From Terribacillus saccharophilus (GTDB taxonomy: Bacteria > Bacillota > Bacilli > Bacillales > Amphibacillaceae), in contig FOCD01000003.1 in assembly GCA_900110015.1 (NCBI GenBank), positions 186,001-250,000 of the forward strand: 64,000 bases of DNA, in the 5' to 3' direction. The first letter of the stretch is position 1, and every line of letters starts with the position of its first letter. Positions 52,005 through 60,926 of the stretch are shown here, piece after piece. The notes under the pieces are model-generated. The model worked only from the letters and a program-made list of their open reading frames with translations, was not told the DNA's origin and searched no databases. The translations under genes were made by a program, and so were the position numbers.

Positions 52005-52856
52005 AATAGAATAAAGATAATAATCCTGCTGGCTCTCCTTTATAAATCCTATCGCCGTATATAAAGACAATGCCTTTTCATTCTCAGTCTGGACATCCAA
52101 ATAAACTGATTGCCCCTGCTGAGCTTCCATCCGCACAGCTTTCTGAAGAGCCTTTCTTCCATATCCTTTTCCTTGGAAATCTGGTAGTACAGCAAAGCCA
52201 TATATCTCACTTCGTTCTTTATCACGATGGATACGGATTTTCCCGACTATTTTATCTTCCGCCTCAATCATGAAAAACTCCTTCTGTAATCCTTCCTTTT
52301 CCAAACGGTCGTTATACATTTTTGCTTCCTCCGCTTTGAAATCAAAACAGACAATATCCAATTTCATCTTCATGTCGATATCTTCTTTACGTGAAGGTCG
52401 TAAACTGATGGATTCATCCTGATCAGGAAGTACCTTTCCCTCCCATTTCATCATGTACTCTGATTCTTCATATATACAAGTTATTGAATCTAACCATTGC
52501 TTGCCTAATTTACTGTTTGCCGGGACATTCAGCAGTATGTGCCGAGCTTTTTCCAGGGCAAAATGACTGTTCTGGAATAAATTGCTGAAGATGCCTTTCC
52601 GGCGGTAATCTGGATGCACCATGCCACATACTTCGATTTTGCTCCCGAAACTATATAACCCAAGAAATCCTACAAGCTGACCCGAATCATAGGTCAAAAA
52701 ATCAGTCTGCTCCTCTTCACTTCTGTTCTCAAGCATATCCCAATTCAGCTTCAACTCTATACTGTCGTATCTTTCTACTACTTGCTGAAGTGCTTTTATT
52801 TCTTCTAATTGTTCAATAGTAAGCAAACACTTTACCCCCAATCTCTGTTTACCCAC
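52002..52856 (-). CDS. Double GNAT-fold acetyltransferase
   Basis: 284 residues with two GNAT modules. N-terminal: EVCGMVHPDYRRKGIFSNLFQNS (acetyl-CoA loop RRKGI), then LLNVPANSKLGKQWLDSI. C-terminal: IYGFAVLPDFQGKGYGRKALQKAVRMEAQQGQSVYLDVQTENEKALSLYTAIGFIKESQQDYYLY with the complete QGKGYG loop. Start uncertain: GTG 52856 has TAAGG upstream, and TTG 52826 has GGGGG at 9 bases. Substrate unknown; double-GNAT proteins include MSHD-like and antibiotic- or amine-modifying enzymes. Confidence 0.87.
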   Translation of the reverse strand: MGKQRLGVKCLLTIEQLEEIKALQQVVERYDSIELKLNWDMLENRSEEEQTDFLTYDSGQLVGFLGLYSFGSKIEVCGMVHPDYRRKGIFSNLFQNSHFALEKARHILLNVPANSKLGKQWLDSITCIYEESEYMMKWEGKVLPDQDESISLRPSRKEDIDMKMKLDIVCFDFKAEEAKMYNDRLEKEGLQKEFFMIEAEDKIVGKIRIHRDKERSEIYGFAVLPDFQGKGYGRKALQKAVRMEAQQGQSVYLDVQTENEKALSLYTAIGFIKESQQDYYLYSI

Positions 52857-52882
52857 TTATCATACCTTAATTTTCCATATAA

Positions 52883-52917
52883 AAAAATCCTGCCGAATAA
52901 ACGGCAGGATTTTAATT
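52883..52917 (-). terminator. Terminator of lmrB-like gene
   Basis: AAAATCCTGCCG, a 6-nt loop, CGGCAGGATTTT, then TTTTATAT on the minus strand. Confidence 0.88.
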
Positions 52918-54376
52918 AATTTGCTTGATGATCCACTTTCACTCGTCGGATGAAGATACTGATGACCACACCGATAATAGCAACAATGATACCAAATATA
53001 AACGAACTTTGGACACCTTCTGTGAAGGCTTGAATCATTGTAGCTGGATCTTGTGGATTAGCTGCATCTTCCATGAAGCTCTTCTGTCCAGCTGTCATGA
53101 TAGAGATCGCTACAGCAGTACCAATTGCACCAGCAACCTGTTGCAATGTGTTCATAATAGCTGTTCCATCTGGGTACAGACTAGGAGGTAACTGGTTCAA
53201 ACCATTTGTCTGTGCTGGCATCATGATCATTGAGATACCAATCATCAAAGCGATATGCAATCCAATGATGAAGCCAGTAGACGTATCTAGAGAAATGGTA
53301 GAGAATCCGAACATAACCAAAGTGACAATGATAAGACCAGGAGTAACAAGGAATCTCGGTCCAAATTTATCAAATAGTCCACCCATTACTGGGGAAAGCA
53401 AACCATTGATAACACCGCCAGGAAGCATTGTCAGACCAGCAACTAGCGGAGTAAGCGCTAGAGATGTTTGCAAGTACAAAGGCAGCAAGATCATAGAAGA
53501 AAGCATAACCATCATACTTACTAAAATCAGTACCAATCCTAATACGAACATTGGATACTTAAATGCATTCAAATTCATCATCGGCTGATCCATCTTAACC
53601 TGACGAACAGAGAATAGAATAAGACTCAAGACACCAGCTGCAATAGCAACGATTACGATTGGGTCACCCCAACCTCCACCTTCACCAGCATGACTGAAGC
53701 CATAAACTACTCCACCGAAACCGATAGTCGATAAGATAATAGACAGGATATCGATTTTCGGCTTCGTTAATTGTGTTACGTTTTGCATGAAGAATGCACC
53801 GAAAACAAGTGCAACTAATAGCAATGGCAAGGAGAACCAGAAGATCCAATGCCAAGTTAATTTATCGATGATCAACCCTGAAATTGTCGGCCCTACTGCA
53901 GGTGCGAACATAATAACTAGCCCGATCAATCCCATTGCTTTACCACGTCGATGCGGCGGGATGATGTTCAAGATAGTGTTGAACATTAGCGGCAGCAATA
54001 GCGCAGTTCCGACTGCCTGCACAATACGTGCGATCAAAAGTACAGCAAATGATGGTGCAACGGCAGCAATGATAGTACCGATAATTGAGAACACTAAAGA
54101 TGTTAAAAATAGCTGACGCGTCGTGAACCACTGCATGATTAAACCAGAAACCGGCACGAGCACACCTAGTGTTAATAGATAACCCGTAGTCAGCCATTGA
54201 GCTGAAGATGCAGAGATACCAAATCCATTAATAATATTCTGCAGCGCAATATTCAGCGCTGTCTCACTAAACAGACCGACAAAACCAGCAATCAAGAATG
54301 AAATGATGATTGGCATAGCTTTGATTTCGCTGCTATTCACTGCTGTTGAAGCAGTATTATTACTATCCATTTGCAA
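52916..54376 (-). CDS. lmrB: MFS multidrug exporter, DHA2/EmrB type (LmrB-like)
   Basis: About 486 residues with 14 spans, a DHA2-family drug:H+ antiporter. Seen: TTGYLLTLGVLVPVSGLIMQWFTTRQLF (span 2-3 motif A area), RIVQAVGTALLLPLMFNTI (motif B Arg), PPHRRGKAMGLIGLVIMFAPAVGPTISGLI (antiporter motif C). It resembles B. subtilis LmrB (lincomycin/puromycin export) and follows its TetR regulator gene by 22 bp. Start: TTG 54376 has GGAGG at 8 bases; the ATG two codons later is the alternative. Confidence 0.9.
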   Translation of the reverse strand: MQMDSNNTASTAVNSSEIKAMPIIISFLIAGFVGLFSETALNIALQNIINGFGISASSAQWLTTGYLLTLGVLVPVSGLIMQWFTTRQLFLTSLVFSIIGTIIAAVAPSFAVLLIARIVQAVGTALLLPLMFNTILNIIPPHRRGKAMGLIGLVIMFAPAVGPTISGLIIDKLTWHWIFWFSLPLLLVALVFGAFFMQNVTQLTKPKIDILSIILSTIGFGGVVYGFSHAGEGGGWGDPIVIVAIAAGVLSLILFSVRQVKMDQPMMNLNAFKYPMFVLGLVLILVSMMVMLSSMILLPLYLQTSLALTPLVAGLTMLPGGVINGLLSPVMGGLFDKFGPRFLVTPGLIIVTLVMFGFSTISLDTSTGFIIGLHIALMIGISMIMMPAQTNGLNQLPPSLYPDGTAIMNTLQQVAGAIGTAVAISIMTAGQKSFMEDAANPQDPATMIQAFTEGVQSSFIFGIIVAIIGVVISIFIRRVKVDHQAN

Positions 54377-54398
54377 AGCTTTCTCCTCCAATGTGGAA

Positions 54399-54980
54399 TT
54401 ATTGTTTAAGTAATGACGGAAGCTGTCTCGCCACACTATATAGCGGGCCTCCCGATGCACTTGTCAGAGCCAGGGTTACGGCCCCTTCTATCAAGGCATT
54501 TATCGTAATGGCTAAATCATTCGCCATTTCCTTTTCATAGCCAAAAGCGATCAATCGATTTGCGTACAATGCCTGCCAGTCAGCATAGGCATGCTGGCAA
54601 CTGTTTCGCAGCGCTTCGTGCGTTGCTGCAGTTTCGGACGCAATCAGTCCGATTTGAACACCTTCCATTTGATGTTTTTTTTCAAAATCGGAAGCAATCT
54701 TATGGATATGATACTGAAAAGCTTCTGCTGCAGTATCCTTCTCCTCCAGATCCTTTGCGGCTCCTTCGAGGACATGCTTCTTCATCAGCTTAATTGCTTC
54801 TACTGCAATCTCTTCTTTCCCATTGGGAAAATGATAGTACAGCGAACCTTTAGGAGCACCGCTTTCCTCAATAATCTGATTCAAGCCTGTGCCATGATAA
54901 CCCTGACGCTGGAACAGCTCTGAAGCGGTACGTAAGATAAGTTCTTTTGTGCTTTCCTTCTTTTTCACTGTCCCATACAA
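54399..54980 (-). CDS. lmrA: TetR-family repressor of lmrB (LmrA/YxaF-like)
   Basis: 193 residues. N-terminal HTH STKELILRTASELFQRQGYHGTGLNQIIEESGAPKGSLYYHFPNGKEEIAVEAI is the LmrA/YxaF (TetR_C_13) type, with GVQIGLIASETAAT in the ligand domain. The start is a TTG with AAGGGG upstream; GTG four codons in is possible. It precedes lmrB in one operon as in B. subtilis lmrAB. In that species LmrA and YxaF bind a TAGACC-type box; TAGACC occurs upstream here. Confidence 0.9.
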   Translation of the reverse strand: MYGTVKKKESTKELILRTASELFQRQGYHGTGLNQIIEESGAPKGSLYYHFPNGKEEIAVEAIKLMKKHVLEGAAKDLEEKDTAAEAFQYHIHKIASDFEKKHQMEGVQIGLIASETAATHEALRNSCQHAYADWQALYANRLIAFGYEKEMANDLAITINALIEGAVTLALTSASGGPLYSVARQLPSLLKQ

Positions 54981-54998
54981 CCTTGCACCCCTTAAATT

Positions 54999-55018
54999 AT
55001 AACGATTGGTCTAGATAA
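54999..55018 (-). promoter_or_regulatory. Candidate LmrA box
   Basis: Minus-strand ATCTAGACCAATCGTTATA contains TAGACC, the half-site of known LmrA/YxaF boxes, with only a loose second half, 20-40 bp upstream of the lmrA start. A single weak match. Confidence 0.4.
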
Positions 55019-55186
55019 TAATAATTTCTTTTGTTCTCTATGTCAAGAATATGATTTGCAATTTAGTTCGTAAAGTTTATGTAAATTTCTAAATGTTAAA
55101 GTAAAGGAGATGTTATAGTACAAATGAATTTTTATAACACGTTTCACCCCATTCCAACGATTAATATATGGAAAGGAACATTGAAT

Positions 55187-56368
55187 ATGACGAATGCCTC
55201 AAAAAAATTATCAAATCTCCTTACTATCTTTTTAATTTCTTTCCGCTTAGGATGTACATCATTTGGTGGTCCTATTGCTCATCTTGGTTACTTTCAGGAA
55301 ACGTATGTACGGAACAAACGCTGGATCGATGAACACACATATGCCAATTTAGTCGCACTGAGCCAATTTCTTCCCGGTCCTGCCAGCAGTCAAGTCGGTA
55401 TTGGCATCGGAATCATAAGAGGCGGCATCATTGGAGGAATTATCTCATTTATCGGGTTTACCCTGCCCTCGGTTTTGATACTCATCTTATTCGCCCTATT
55501 TACTGGGCAAACAAACCTTTCAGATGCAGGTTGGATTCAAGGATTGAAGCTAGTCGCAGTTGCTGTTGTTGCTCATGCCGTACTTGGAATGAGCCAAAAA
55601 CTCACAGCTAACTCTATTACGAAGGGCATTGCCTTAGGTGCGCTTGTCCTGACACTTTTATGGCCTCATCAATCATCTCAGCTACTGGCACTATTGCTTG
55701 CAGCAGGTGTTGGATACTTTCTGCTTCGTCCAAATCAGAAAGGTGAGGAATCCGGTCATTTACATATTTCTATCAGTAAGAGAACTGGCGCGATTTGCCT
55801 TAGTCTGTTTTTCCTTTTGTTAGCCGGACTGCCTATGATCCGCGCTATAACAGATTCTCCGTTTCTTGCCATGGCCGACAGCTTCTATAGATCCGGCTCA
55901 CTTGTATTCGGAGGTGGGCATGTTGTACTTCCGCTTTTGGAGCGAGAATTCGTCCCAAGCGGTTTGATTAGTCAGCAAGATTTTCTTGCAGGATACGGAG
56001 CTGCTCAGGCAGTCCCTGGGCCACTCTTTACATTTGCAGCATATCTAGGGACCGTGCTTTACGGATGGCAAGGCGGATTATTAGCTACTGCAGCTATTTT
56101 CCTTCCAGCTTTTCTGCTCTTGATCGGAGCTCTTCCATTCTGGACGAGTCTGCAAAAAAACAGCAGCTTCCGCAAAGCCTTCGCTGGAATAAATGCTGCA
56201 GTAGTAGGAATATTAATCAGCGCCTTTTTCATCCCTATTTGGTCATCGACTATTCACACAGCCACTGATATTGCCCTTGCTGTAATCTTTTACTGCCTGC
56301 TTGCTTTTTGGAAAGTTCCAGCGTGGATTATCGTATTTCTCGGTGCTGCTTGCGGCTTGATTTTGTAA
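55187..56368 (+). CDS. chrA: Chromate transporter, long-chain CHR family
   Basis: 393 residues formed by two homologous halves. N-terminal half: FRLGCTSFGGPIAHLGYFQETYVRNKRWIDEHTYANLVALSQFLPGPASSQVGIGIG. C-terminal half: YRSGSLVFGGGHVVLPLLEREFVPSGLISQQDFLAGYGAAQAVPGPLFTFAAYLG. The paired FGG...P and QxxPGP motifs define CHR transporters, which export chromate (sulfate antiport). The ATG at 55187 has AAAGGA at 9 bases; the upstream 21 codons are not supported. No chrB-type regulator is adjacent. Confidence 0.93.
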   Translation: MTNASKKLSNLLTIFLISFRLGCTSFGGPIAHLGYFQETYVRNKRWIDEHTYANLVALSQFLPGPASSQVGIGIGIIRGGIIGGIISFIGFTLPSVLILILFALFTGQTNLSDAGWIQGLKLVAVAVVAHAVLGMSQKLTANSITKGIALGALVLTLLWPHQSSQLLALLLAAGVGYFLLRPNQKGEESGHLHISISKRTGAICLSLFFLLLAGLPMIRAITDSPFLAMADSFYRSGSLVFGGGHVVLPLLEREFVPSGLISQQDFLAGYGAAQAVPGPLFTFAAYLGTVLYGWQGGLLATAAIFLPAFLLLIGALPFWTSLQKNSSFRKAFAGINAAVVGILISAFFIPIWSSTIHTATDIALAVIFYCLLAFWKVPAWIIVFLGAACGLIL

Positions 56369-56385
56369 AGATTCGTAAACACATA

Positions 56386-56426
56386 AGAAAAAGCCTGGTG
56401 CCCCGAAGGGTATCAGGCTTTTTCTC
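56386..56426. terminator. Bidirectional terminator between chrA and MFS gene
   Basis: AAAAAGCCTG / CAGGCTTTTT stem with an inner ACCC-like hairpin, overlapping the stop of the minus-strand MFS gene. Confidence 0.82.
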
Positions 56427-57615
56427 GTACTGGTGCTCTTTTGCTGATTATGATTAATAGGATTGTCAACGACAACATGATCAGACAGCCAGTTTGCACC
56501 GCTGCAGCTACATCCGTGAACTGATTGATACCAGCCAAAACCGCTGTCATTCCGATAATTAGAATTGCTTCTATCGATTGATACATACTCATCATTCGAC
56601 CCATTTGTTCGACAGGTATATGCTCCTGCATATACGTTACGTAGCCTGCATTCGCAAAAGCCAGCGCTCCGGATAAAATGAATACACCCACACTCGCCGG
56701 AAGAAAGCTTTGAGAAAAAGCAAACAGCACATACCCTAAGGCTCCTCCAGCTCCCCCATAAGTAAGAAGCTGAATGGAACGAAAATGGTGACTTACAATA
56801 GTCAACAGTATAGAACCTGAAATAAAACCGATTCCAGCAATACTTACAAGCAGTCCATAAGCAGGCTCTGATAATCCGATTGCTTCTGCAGAAAAAGCAA
56901 CTTCCATCGAATCGACAGCTGCAGTCATGACAGTGATGCAGCTAAACAGCAGCAGCAAAAGAGTCAGCATGACGAACTTTTTACTGAAAGCTGTAACAAG
57001 ACGCCAATCTTCCTTCCAAATTTGCAGCCACTTTTTTTCTGTTCTTTCTTCCAAGATGACTTTTACAGACGGCAAGGCAATGATAATAACGACTGCTAGT
57101 AATAGCAGCATTATATTGGCACTTAAAGCAACCTCAACAGATCCTGCACCAACCAAAATTCCTGCAGCCGCAGGACCTAAAACAAATCCGCTGCCATCCG
57201 CAATAGCACGGTAGGAATTGAATTTCTGCCAGTGCCGTTTTTGGATTAAGCCAGTTATATATGGCAAACTCGCAGGTTCAAAGATAGCACCTGCAGCTGC
57301 CACGAAGAAAACCAGTACGTAAATTTGCCATAGTGAATTGGCCATGATCATCCCAGCTATTCCGGAGATTCTTATAACGTACGATAAAATCATCAGCTTC
57401 CGATTATCCAATCGATCAATCATACTGCCAGCCCAGCTGTTCATTAGTATCCCTGCTGCAGGCTTGATCATATAAAGGATTGCAACAGCTGCTGCAGCTT
57501 GATCTGCTTGCTCGTATACCTTTAAATTCAAAGCAATCAGATACAGCCACTCCCCGCATGATGCACATGCAATTGCGATAAGCATTCCGATAGCACGTAA
57601 ACGGTATTTCTTCAT
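56413..57615 (-). CDS. MFS transporter under T-box control
   Basis: About 400 residues with 12 spans, MFS_3/EntS-like. N-terminal MKKYRLRAIGMLIAIACASCGEWLYLIALNLKVYE, GSMIDRLDNRKLMILSYVIR (motif A), GAIFEPASLPYITGLI, and EHIPVEQMGRMMSMYQSIEAILIIG near span 10. The ATG at 57615 (second of two) has GAGAGGGG at 7 bases. It lies alone behind a complete T-box leader, so its expression should rise when a specific tRNA is uncharged. That points to amino-acid or related-compound transport, although the family is usually regarded as exporters. Confidence 0.88.
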   Translation of the reverse strand: MKKYRLRAIGMLIAIACASCGEWLYLIALNLKVYEQADQAAAAVAILYMIKPAAGILMNSWAGSMIDRLDNRKLMILSYVIRISGIAGMIMANSLWQIYVLVFFVAAAGAIFEPASLPYITGLIQKRHWQKFNSYRAIADGSGFVLGPAAAGILVGAGSVEVALSANIMLLLLAVVIIIALPSVKVILEERTEKKWLQIWKEDWRLVTAFSKKFVMLTLLLLLFSCITVMTAAVDSMEVAFSAEAIGLSEPAYGLLVSIAGIGFISGSILLTIVSHHFRSIQLLTYGGAGGALGYVLFAFSQSFLPASVGVFILSGALAFANAGYVTYMQEHIPVEQMGRMMSMYQSIEAILIIGMTAVLAGINQFTDVAAAVQTGCLIMLSLTILLIIISKRAPVREKA

Positions 57616-57621
57616 CTCCAT

Positions 57622-57938
57622 TCCCCTCTCTCTGATTGAAGTGAAGCAAATAAAAAAATCCCACCCCCAAGATTGTCATCTTAGGGGCGAGATACCGTCG
57701 CGGTGCCACCCTAGTTTCCCCAGCAGGTCACCCAAGCCAGGCTCAAAAAGTACGCGCATTCCTGCGTATACCCTTGCGCGCTAACGGGCGCTCCCGACCT
57801 GCCATCATTTTTATCCGGCAAGCAGCTCCGCGGTTTGTTCCAACTGTTCTCCTTCACCCTTTTCACCAATACAGGGATTCTCTGCACAAGGAGTTTACAT
57901 GCTGTACTATTCCGATTCATCACTTGTAAATTTTTTCT
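57622..57938 (-). ncRNA. T-box riboswitch leader
   Basis: All core parts read on the minus strand. The T-box sequence AGGGTGGCACCGCG lies at plus 57699-57712. Stem I has the loop E strands AGTA (near plus 57901-57911) and GAA, closed by CAGC/GTTG above and CGG/CCG below, giving a specifier strand GAACAAA (plus 57834-57840). CTCCTT/AAGGAG forms the upper helix and GGTGAAAA lies in the distal loop. The terminator is immediately downstream. The codon is CAA (Gln) if it follows GAA directly, or AAA (Lys) with one base between; TGGC in the T-box predicts a tRNA with discriminator G, which favours Gln over Lys. This fills the 427-bp spacer. Confidence 0.93.
57652..57692 (-). terminator. T-box regulated terminator
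   Basis: Minus strand CCCCTAAGAT-gaca-ATCTTGGGG stem followed by GTGGGATTTTTTTATTT. Its 5' part competes with the T-box antiterminator helix. Confidence 0.88.
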
Positions 57939-57967
57939 ATAATATCACCTTTAGTCATACAGCGCAA
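57939..57967 (-). promoter_or_regulatory. Promoter of the T-box/MFS transcript
   Basis: Minus strand TTGCGC (plus 57962-57967), 17-nt spacer, TATTAT (plus 57939-57944), about 30 bp upstream of Stem I. Confidence 0.65.
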
Positions 57968-58003
57968 TAAGTAGTAAGAATTTTTTGATATATATTTTTA
58001 GAC

Positions 58004-58043
58004 AAAAAAAGCAGACATTCCAAAAGGAATGTCTGCTTTTTTA
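58004..58043. terminator. Terminator of ndh
   Basis: 17-bp stem AAAAAAGCAGACATTCC / GGAATGTCTGCTTTTTT with a 4-nt loop, just downstream of the ndh stop. Confidence 0.9.
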
Positions 58044-58048
58044 ACTTA

Positions 58049-59227
58049 TTAGTAAGCTAAGCTGAATAGGCCTTTTACGTGAGTCAAGTAGCGGATGTTA
58101 CTTGCTTCTTTCATCATCGTAGCTGGAAGACCTTTCAATGGTGTTTGGTTAGCACCGATGAATGCTACAGCATCCTTGCGGCCAAGGCTTGCAAGTGTAC
58201 CAGAGTTGATCGGGCTGAAGTTTTCCATTGTTTTGCCTTCAAGGAAAGCAAATAGGTTATAACCTACTAGCTCGCCCATTTGCCAAGCGATTTGTGCAGT
58301 TGGAGGCCAAGGGCGACCGTCTTCACCAAAGTATACAGCACTGTCACCGACAACAAATACATCTGGGTGGCTCTTAGACTGAAGGAAGTTGTTAACAGTC
58401 GCACGGCCGCGATCTGTTTCAAGTCCTGATTCAGCTACCATTGGAAGCGCTTGTACGCCGCCTGTCCAAACAAATGTATTTGTTTCGATTTTCTGACCAT
58501 CTTTCAATTCCACGACATTGCCTTCCACGTTCGTTACAGGCAAGCCAAGCAAGAATTCTACGCCGCGTTTTTCCAAGCTGGATTGCGCACGGTCGATTAG
58601 ATGCTGTGGAAGCATTGGAAGAACCTTTGGACCAGCTTCAACGAGCTGAAGCTTGATTTCTTTAGGATCTACACCGTGAGGCAAGCAGTAAGAAGCAAGC
58701 TTGTCCGCGATTTCACCAACTAGCTCAACACCAGTCAGGCCGCCGCCACCGATAAGAATTGTTGCATCTGCAGGGTTTTTAGAAGCTGCATATGCTTTAA
58801 TTTTATCTTGGATTTGGTTGAATACTTTGTTTGCATCATCTGCTGATTTCAATACAAGGCTGTTTTCTTCCAATCCAGGGATACCGAAGTAAGCAGTCTT
58901 ACTTCCAAGACCTACTACCAAAGCATCGTAAGAAAGCGTATTTCCGCCTGCAAGAACAACTTCTTTCTTGTCGACATTAAAGCCTTCTACTGTTGCTACT
59001 TTGAAGTCTACATCCAAACCTTTCAAAAGCTTCTCTACAGGCATTGCCACTGCTTTCTCAGAAATGCTTCCTGCTGCAAGACGGTGAAGCTCAGTGATAA
59101 TTTGGTGTGTAGGTGTTTTATTGATAAGTGTTACATTCGCTTGCGCTTTAGTGTAATACTTACGTACGTTTTGAGCGGCTAAGACTCCGCCATAACCGGC
59201 GCCTAAAATAACGATATTCTTTGCCAT
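58049..59227 (-). CDS. ndh: Type II NADH dehydrogenase (NDH-2)
   Basis: A 392-residue, monotopic FAD enzyme that passes electrons from NADH to menaquinone without proton pumping. FAD loop VILGAGYGGVLAAQNV (N-terminus), the second dinucleotide loop ILIGGGGLTGVELVGEIADKL (about 157-178), VVGLGSKTAYFGIPG, and a quinone-site helix region near AQIAWQMGELVGYNLFAFLEGK, with a membrane-associating C-terminus. It matches B. subtilis Ndh (YjlD) as recalled. Transcribed after yjlC in one operon from a Rex-controlled promoter, so it is expressed when NADH is low relative to NAD+, as in B. subtilis. Confidence 0.95.
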   Translation of the reverse strand: MAKNIVILGAGYGGVLAAQNVRKYYTKAQANVTLINKTPTHQIITELHRLAAGSISEKAVAMPVEKLLKGLDVDFKVATVEGFNVDKKEVVLAGGNTLSYDALVVGLGSKTAYFGIPGLEENSLVLKSADDANKVFNQIQDKIKAYAASKNPADATILIGGGGLTGVELVGEIADKLASYCLPHGVDPKEIKLQLVEAGPKVLPMLPQHLIDRAQSSLEKRGVEFLLGLPVTNVEGNVVELKDGQKIETNTFVWTGGVQALPMVAESGLETDRGRATVNNFLQSKSHPDVFVVGDSAVYFGEDGRPWPPTAQIAWQMGELVGYNLFAFLEGKTMENFSPINSGTLASLGRKDAVAFIGANQTPLKGLPATMMKEASNIRYLTHVKGLFSLAY

Positions 59228-59256
59228 ACTTAATCCTCCGTCCTTACCTTAAGCTC

Positions 59257-59673
59257 TTATTTTTGTTTTTGTTTTTCTTTTTCGTTCGCAACTTCAAGAT
59301 AGCTCTGAACAAAACGGAACATCTTCTGTGCTTGTGGATCCTTCATCAGACGTAGCAAACCGAACAAACCGATTGTTTCGTTGCTTGCTTCTGCGCGATC
59401 TTTTGCTTCAATTGCAGTTTGAGCTACTGACTTCACTGAGTCTGTGACTGGGTGAAGCACTTCAGTAATAGCACCTACTGTATCGGATTTCAACACATCA
59501 TCTGTAGCTACAGCTTGCGCGAAGTCGTAAGAAGCAGTCAAAGCGTTCACAAGTTCATTGATTTTTGGAAGCTGTTCAATTAAAGAAGTCAATGATTCTT
59601 GCACTTCAGGTTTTAGCAATTGTGCAGCTAGATCTTGTTGGCTCTGGCTAACACTTTCGTTTGTTTCTGACAT
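59257..59673 (-). CDS. yjlC: YjlC-like DUF1641 protein
   Basis: 138 residues; the start at 59673 (MSETNESVSQSQQDLAAQLL) is placed by AAAGGAGAATACGTT. A mainly helical, soluble protein with a central DFAQAVATDDVLKSDTVGAITEVLHPVTDSVKSVAQTAIEAKDRAEAS and the DUF1641 GLFGLLRLMKDPQAQKMFRFVQSYL near the end, then a Lys-rich tail. Conserved partner upstream of ndh in Bacilli; function unknown but tied to the respiratory chain. Confidence 0.92.
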   Translation of the reverse strand: MSETNESVSQSQQDLAAQLLKPEVQESLTSLIEQLPKINELVNALTASYDFAQAVATDDVLKSDTVGAITEVLHPVTDSVKSVAQTAIEAKDRAEASNETIGLFGLLRLMKDPQAQKMFRFVQSYLEVANEKEKQKQK

Positions 59674-59720
59674 AACGTATTCTCCTTTGCTATGGTAATG
59701 CATTATATTTATACGTAAAC

Positions 59721-59749
59721 ATTATACTTTGTTGTGAATTTGTTCACAA
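59721..59749 (-). promoter_or_regulatory. yjlC-ndh promoter with nested Rex operator
   Basis: Minus strand -35 TTGTGA (plus 59744-59749), 17-nt spacer, consensus -10 TATAAT (plus 59721-59726). The -35 is part of TTGTGAATTTGTTCACAA (59732-59749), a perfect inverted Rex-type operator, so Rex bound with NAD+ would cover the promoter. A further TTGTGAAC half-site lies at 59756-59763. Confidence 0.9.
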
Positions 59750-59944
59750 CTGTACGTTCACAATTTGCTCAAAATATCCACCTACAACTTTACTCCTACT
59801 TGGAGAACTTGTCAAAAGTTATTTCACACGCGTTAATGATTTTTTTCATTTCCTATTATATATTCGAAAAAAAGACATAATAAAAGCCCTGTCACTCTTC
59901 TGCTTTCGTAGCTTTCCCCCTATTTGGGGAAAATATCAATATTA

Positions 59945-60793
59945 TTATGCATTCTTCCCAAAGCTCATATTTTCATAGCGACCGCGGATGACACTGTATA
60001 CTCCGAACAGAATGAAACCAACCGCTACAATTGCAAGAAGCCAGCGTCCGAATGGCTGCTGTGACACTTCCGAGAGTGCACCATCCAGCCCCTTTGCTTC
60101 ATCCGGATCGGATTGAATAGCAGTCAGGACAAAAAAGAATCCAACTATAGCAAAAACAATACCTCTGCTAATCAAACCCATACGGCCCGCATGGCGAGCT
60201 GCCCGTTTCTCGTGCTTATTCATTTCTCCCGCCTTAAATTTATTCATAAAACTTCCCGTAACACCACTGAAAAATTCAAAGATACCGTATCCGATAATAA
60301 TAAGCCCGACAGCCGCAACCAGCCACTGTCCGAAGGGATATGTAAGAAGCTTTGCTGTCAGGGATTGCTCGCTCCCTCCGCCACTTCCTTGATTTGTAGC
60401 AGCAAAACGAAGCGCATTAAAAGCAATACTGGCATATATGATGGTGCTGACGCCATAGCCTATGCGAACAATAATTCCTTTTGCCCCGTTTCCTTCATTG
60501 TTCGGATCCTTGATGGCAAGTATCGCATCCCAGCATACATACCCAATTAGCCCTATTCCGATCAGCCATAACAAAACATTTCCGAAGGGCATACCTGCAA
60601 GTTTCTGAAGCATACCACCTGTGTCAGTTGTATCTCCTCCCACATGAAGCGCAGCTAATAATGCTAGAACACCGATGAGGGCATAGACGATTCCCTGAGA
60701 CATATAGCCGATTCGTCCGAATCTGCGGATCCATGGTTTTGTTTCTTCTTTTGTCTCCCTTGCTTTTCGTTTGGCTTCTTGTTTGTCGGCCAT
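59945..60793 (-). CDS. DUF1206 membrane protein
   Basis: 282 residues with three repeats of a two-span unit. Each repeat opens RxGyxxqGivYaliGvlA: RIGYMSQGIVYALIGVLALLAA (about 27), RIGYGVSTIIYASIAFNALRF (about 110) and RMGLISRGIVFAIVGFFFV (about 205). Each ends with PFGxxLLxxxGLxxxGYG-type text. The N-terminus is Lys-rich (KRKARETKEETKPWIRR). DUF1206 proteins are of unknown function. Divergent from the repeat protein gene; no evident operon. Confidence 0.9.
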   Translation of the reverse strand: MADKQEAKRKARETKEETKPWIRRFGRIGYMSQGIVYALIGVLALLAALHVGGDTTDTGGMLQKLAGMPFGNVLLWLIGIGLIGYVCWDAILAIKDPNNEGNGAKGIIVRIGYGVSTIIYASIAFNALRFAATNQGSGGGSEQSLTAKLLTYPFGQWLVAAVGLIIIGYGIFEFFSGVTGSFMNKFKAGEMNKHEKRAARHAGRMGLISRGIVFAIVGFFFVLTAIQSDPDEAKGLDGALSEVSQQPFGRWLLAIVAVGFILFGVYSVIRGRYENMSFGKNA

Positions 60794-60926
60794 AACCGTC
60801 TTCCTCTCCTGTTTTAAAAGCTATACCCAAGCCGTGTATAAGAGAAACCAGAAAAATAGTATAGGCAAGCTACCCTTGCACAGATGCCTACATACGATGA
60901 AGGAGAAGCAAGAAGGGAGAATGATG

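Noticed and set aside
57711-57923. 70-codon minus-strand frame inside the T-box leader
   Set aside because: It covers the structured T-box RNA and has no ribosome site; the structure explains the sequence.
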